Shown here: positions 13,118-16,005 of the stretch, piece after piece
How positions within the stretch are numbered: the stretch's first letter is position 1
Layout: every line of letters starts with the position of its first letter
Position numbers and translations under genes: made by a program
The notes under the pieces: generated by a model
What the model was told of the DNA's origin: nothing
The model's input: the letters and a program-made list of their open reading frames with translations, nothing else
The model's database searches: none
Origin: an uncultured Clostridia bacterium
GTDB taxonomy: Bacteria; Bacillota; Clostridia; UMGS1810
Length of the DNA: 16,005 nt
Direction: 5' to 3'
Assembly: GCA_937959315.1 (NCBI GenBank)
Contig: CALGRC010000162.1
Location: 1 to 16,005, forward strand

Positions 13118-15527
13118 AATGCCCGGCAGCGCCAACCGCTACAAACCCGGTATCCTGTACCAGCCGCTGCCCTTCCGGCCCCTGCAGCCAGCGGTAAATC
13201 TGCCGTGCGGCAGAATCTTCCGGTTCACTGGCGCGGAGAACCGCCGCATACTCTACCACAAACGGATAGGCGCCCGAGCGGATATTTTCTGCATTCGGTT
13301 CCACGCCGTCAATGCTGAGCAGCTTGACCTCACTGCGGTTGTGCATTTCAGTAAAATAATAATATACGCTGTATCCAATAGAATCTGCCGCCCCGTCAAA
13401 TTCTGCCACCTGGTCAATCAGCCCCGCCATGGTCGGCACTTGGTAAGTGTCCGGCGGCAGCATTTCCAACCCTTTCATCACCGTATTTTGCATGATGGCC
13501 TGGCTACCCGAATCAGCGTTGCGCTGGAAGGGCACAATGGGCGCGTCGCTGCCGCCCACCTCCTTCCAATTGGTAATTTCCCCTGTGTAAATGCCCTGGA
13601 TTTGCTCAACAGTCAGGCTGTCCACCGGGTTGTCCTTGCTGACCAAAAACACAAACCCCTCTTTGGCCAACGGCGCAATATCCACTGCCACACCGGCGTC
13701 CGCGGCTTTTTGCAGCATCCCTTCATCCGGCGACACCGTAAGCAGTACATCCGACTGCCCGGACAGCAGGTTGTCAAACGCAGTGACGGTTTTATTGTGA
13801 TGGGTCATCTGCTCCGCCTGCTCTAAACCAATGCCCAGCAGCCTGGCGGTCATGGCGGAGGACATGGGGATCGTAGCGGTAGAACCGTCAATGACAGGAT
13901 AATCCTGCGGTGCAAACGTACAGCTTTCAAATACCGCCCAGTAATCGTCTGCCACAGATGCCAAATCGGAAACCGTATCACTGGCAAGCGCCATGCCGCG
14001 GCTGTCCCAGTACACCGTCCAGCCCAACGTTTCAAATACAATCCGCATGGGGACCACCGAACCATACTGTCCTTCATATGAAGCCGCAGGAACGGGAACC
14101 GTTTTGGTCTGATAGGACATCGTGCCCATATCAAACGCCGTCACACCGGCGGTATCCGCCCCCTGCTGGAAGCTCAGCTGCACATTGCCCGCAGAAATCA
14201 GGGTGGGATTGCTGTACCAGGAGCTGCGGCAATTTGCAATCTGCGTATCCCATGCCACGGCGGGAACCATCAGTCTGTCGTTTACAATCGCCGCCGGTTC
14301 AAAATAGACATCATCCATGATAACGCCCTTGCCGTTTACCACCATCCGGCCGTCGCCAGGCCGGAAAGCAACCGTACCGGCCCTTTCCGGCTCCGGGGGC
14401 GCAATTTGTTCCGCCGCTTCTACCAACGGGCTGTCCGGCGCTTTCCGGTTTTTCGGAAGGAAATAATAGAGCGTTTCTGTTTGTATATCCCGCAAAGCAA
14501 GAAGTTCCGCCCCATCCCCCTTTGCTATGCTGCCATATCCGCCCGAAGATACCACCAATCCCTGATAACTGCCAAGCGGCTGCCCGCCTGCGTCTATAAA
14601 CCTGCCCGTATCGCCGGAATTTACCGGCATGGACAAAAACACGCCGTTCCCGATGTGCTGTACATAAACTTCGCTGTCCAGCGGGAATACCCATGAAAAA
14701 CTGGTATCCACCACCCCAAATTCCTGCCAGTTTACCATCACCGGCGCATACCCGTCTACAAACGAGCCCAGCACGGGCTGTAAGCCCTCTTCTGCAAATG
14801 GGTTGCCCAAGTCCGTTACAGTCCCATTTTCCTCCAGGCGCAGCATATGTACGCTTGCAAACCCATCCACCAAATCAGCCGTTTCCGAAGCTGTTGCATA
14901 CCCTTGGGAAAAACCGGTTATGTCTATGTATTGCTCTGTGGAATAGATTTCCCGCATTTGCATGTCCAGCAGCACATAGCGCGTCACGCCGCTCCCTGTA
15001 TCCCGGCGGTAAACCCACGCCACGCCATTGGAAAAATCTTGCGCAACCCAGCCCGGCTCCAACAGCTTCAAAATTTCCCCCTGCGTGTTGATATACGCAT
15101 ACTGCCCGGAAATTTCCACCACAGCTATGCCGCCGGAAAAGGAGCCGGCATAGGAAAACTGCGGGGCGATTACATAACGCCCTGCCCGGTCAATATAGCC
15201 GTACTGTCCAAAATCCAGCTTCTGCGCCGGCGCAAGGCCGCCGGAAAACAGGCCAATGTAAGAAAAGGACGGTGCAATTTCCCAACTGCCAGCAAAATCC
15301 ATGACACCCATCTGCGCACTGCCAGACTCCCGCACAATGGCATAGCCTTCCCCTATTTCCCATAGCTGCCTGCCATCGCCAAACGCCACTTCTACAATGT
15401 CAAAATAAGGCTCCAATCCAGAAAAATCGAATATTGCAGCATTTGCAGCACTATCCCCTTCTGCCAGCACACTGCCGCCAAACACCAAACATGCCGCCAT
15501 CAAGTACGAAACCAACCGTTTTTTCAT
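13116..15527 (-). CDS. Secreted WG-repeat / stalk-domain / phosphate-type solute-binding fusion protein
   Basis: This 803-residue exported protein has four parts. A signal peptide (1-22, SVLA before the likely cut) is followed by WG-type repeats (about 45-345), for example QYGYIDRAGRYVIAPQFSYA and QYAYINTQGEIL. A copper-amine-oxidase-N-like stalk domain (about 385-520) shows MVVNGKGVIMDDVYFEP, NDRLMVPAVAWDT and VPMRIVFETLGWTVYWDS. A PstS-like binding domain (about 540-800) shows DGSTATIPMS (547-556), TVEQIQGIYTGEITNWKEVG (639-658) and R669 with SGS (673-675), where PstS proteins bind phosphate through R and SGT. The cysteine at 13 follows too short a hydrophobic stretch for a convincing lipobox. 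ATG follows AGGAGG with 8-nt spacing. It starts 37 nt after the helicase gene, so it may share that transcript. No pst transport genes are adjacent. Binding of phosphate or another anion is inferred; a sensor or cell-surface role is possible. Confidence 0.85.
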   Translation of the reverse strand: MKKRLVSYLMAACLVFGGSVLAEGDSAANAAIFDFSGLEPYFDIVEVAFGDGRQLWEIGEGYAIVRESGSAQMGVMDFAGSWEIAPSFSYIGLFSGGLAPAQKLDFGQYGYIDRAGRYVIAPQFSYAGSFSGGIAVVEISGQYAYINTQGEILKLLEPGWVAQDFSNGVAWVYRRDTGSGVTRYVLLDMQMREIYSTEQYIDITGFSQGYATASETADLVDGFASVHMLRLEENGTVTDLGNPFAEEGLQPVLGSFVDGYAPVMVNWQEFGVVDTSFSWVFPLDSEVYVQHIGNGVFLSMPVNSGDTGRFIDAGGQPLGSYQGLVVSSGGYGSIAKGDGAELLALRDIQTETLYYFLPKNRKAPDSPLVEAAEQIAPPEPERAGTVAFRPGDGRMVVNGKGVIMDDVYFEPAAIVNDRLMVPAVAWDTQIANCRSSWYSNPTLISAGNVQLSFQQGADTAGVTAFDMGTMSYQTKTVPVPAASYEGQYGSVVPMRIVFETLGWTVYWDSRGMALASDTVSDLASVADDYWAVFESCTFAPQDYPVIDGSTATIPMSSAMTARLLGIGLEQAEQMTHHNKTVTAFDNLLSGQSDVLLTVSPDEGMLQKAADAGVAVDIAPLAKEGFVFLVSKDNPVDSLTVEQIQGIYTGEITNWKEVGGSDAPIVPFQRNADSGSQAIMQNTVMKGLEMLPPDTYQVPTMAGLIDQVAEFDGAADSIGYSVYYYFTEMHNRSEVKLLSIDGVEPNAENIRSGAYPFVVEYAAVLRASEPEDSAARQIYRWLQGPEGQRLVQDTGFVAVGAAGH

Positions 15528-15552
15528 CCCGCCCGCCTCCTTTTATGAAACT

Positions 15553-15571
15553 GCCGTATGAAACCTACGGC
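15553..15571 (-). terminator. Weak hairpin at the helicase stop codon
   Basis: GCCGTA pairs with TACGGC (6 bp, 7-nt loop) over the helicase stop codon, followed on the minus strand by AGTTTCAT rather than a clean T-run. It may only attenuate transcription into the next gene. The 8-bp word TATGAAAC occurs twice here, 13 nt apart (15544 and 15557). Confidence 0.25.
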
Positions 15572-16005
15572 GTCCGCCGCCGCTTGTTCCCGCTATGCCC
15601 GCCCCGCCGTTTGGCGGCGCGCTGTACCGTGCGTTCCTCTGCGCTTTTGGGCGCGCCCCCCTTGTTCCTATACATCTGCAATACCGCACAGCAAATACGC
15701 TTGATATCATACCCCTCATCGGCAAATTCCTCCACCAGCTCCAGCCAGGCGTCGTCTGCTTCCACGCTGATATTATTGGTCAAAAGGTCGCGCATCTGCT
15801 GCTGTTCCAGTTTGGCAAACGCTTCATTTTTGGGAAGCTGCCGTTCTTTGATCGGGCATTTTACATATTGTTCCAGCTCCCGCAGCAAGGCAAACTGTTC
15901 GTTGTTTTCCACCAGCGTATAGGCGGTGCCGCTCTTTTTGGCGCGGCCGGTACGGCCAATGCGGTGGATGTAGTATTCAAAATCCTGCCCAATGTCAAAA
16001 TTGAA
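15565..16005 (-). CDS. DEAD-box RNA helicase, C-terminal 146 residues (runs off the window edge)
   Basis: The visible part begins in the second RecA-like domain with FNFDIGQDFEYYIHRIGRTG, containing helicase motif VI (HRIGRTGR, visible residues 14-21), then KKSGTAYTLV. After this comes a helical region (about 35-115, including TNNISVEADDAWLELVEEFA) resembling the dimerisation segment of CshA/DeaD helicases, and a basic tail (SAEERTVQRAAKRRGGHSGN) that probably binds RNA. Such helicases unwind structured RNA in ribosome assembly and RNA decay, often in the cold. No DbpA-type RNA-binding domain is seen. An internal ATG at 15912 is not the start, because the frame continues unbroken to the window edge. 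Which paralogue this is cannot be told from the C-terminus. Confidence 0.92.
   Translation of the reverse strand, partial: FNFDIGQDFEYYIHRIGRTGRAKKSGTAYTLVENNEQFALLRELEQYVKCPIKERQLPKNEAFAKLEQQQMRDLLTNNISVEADDAWLELVEEFADEGYDIKRICCAVLQMYRNKGGAPKSAEERTVQRAAKRRGGHSGNKRRRTP

Noticed and set aside
13149..13515. Separate pstS-like gene at the 3' part of the WG-repeat gene
   Set aside because: The frame is continuous from the signal peptide through all domains, with no internal ribosome binding site or second signal peptide before the binding domain.
13119..13826. Plus-strand frame of 235 codons opposite the WG/PBP protein
   Set aside because: Antisense shadow starting inside the terminator region, with no domain; the minus-strand gene is clearly coding.

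Overview
The window looks like a chromosomal segment of an endospore-forming member of the Clostridia with fairly high G+C content, perhaps Oscillospiraceae-like. The case rests on two engulfment genes (spoIID, spoIIQ), strong AGGAGG/GGGGG-type ribosome binding sites, consensus sigma-A promoters, frequent TTG/GTG starts and Clostridia-type secreted proteins with WG repeats and a copper-amine-oxidase-like stalk domain. The genus cannot be fixed from this sequence. I see no phage, IS element, CRISPR array or RNA gene, and no stretch over 300 bases without a gene.

Layout. At the left edge (1-638, minus) is the N-terminal third of aconitase. It is divergent from an AEC-family permease (751-1701, plus); their sigma-A promoters lie back to back with -35 boxes sharing five base pairs. 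Next is a divergent pair: a uroporphyrinogen-decarboxylase-like protein (1709-2728, minus) and an AraC-type regulator (2820-3707, plus). A bidirectional terminator whose loop contains the AraC stop codon separates it from a large secreted protein (3735-7268, minus) made of an LVIVD-like beta-propeller, an Ig-like domain and a C-terminal serine esterase domain. A PadR regulator (8848-9183) and a SEDS-family membrane protein with an N-terminal prefix domain (7455-8855), both minus, form an overlapping operon with its own promoter and candidate operator.

A strong terminator then bounds spoIIQ (9321-10085) and spoIID (10139-11104), both minus. spoIID has a sigma-E-like promoter (mother cell) and spoIIQ a sigma-F-like promoter (forespore), so two adjacent same-strand genes are probably expressed in different compartments. 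Divergent from spoIID is citrate synthase (11249-12607), followed by peptide deformylase (12626-13081). A bidirectional terminator separates these from an 803-aa secreted protein fusing WG repeats, a stalk domain and a phosphate-type solute-binding domain (13116-15527, minus). The right edge holds the C-terminus of a DEAD-box RNA helicase (15565-16005, minus).

How the genes fit together. Citrate synthase and aconitase supply the first steps from oxaloacetate to isocitrate, plausibly for glutamate synthesis, and the AEC permease could move a related carboxylate. SpoIID and SpoIIQ act in engulfment from opposite sides of the septum. The most novel-looking items are the two large multidomain secreted proteins, the PadR-controlled SEDS protein with Asn where the usual SEDS Asp is expected, and the tightly packed divergent promoter regions at acn/permease and spoIID/gltA.
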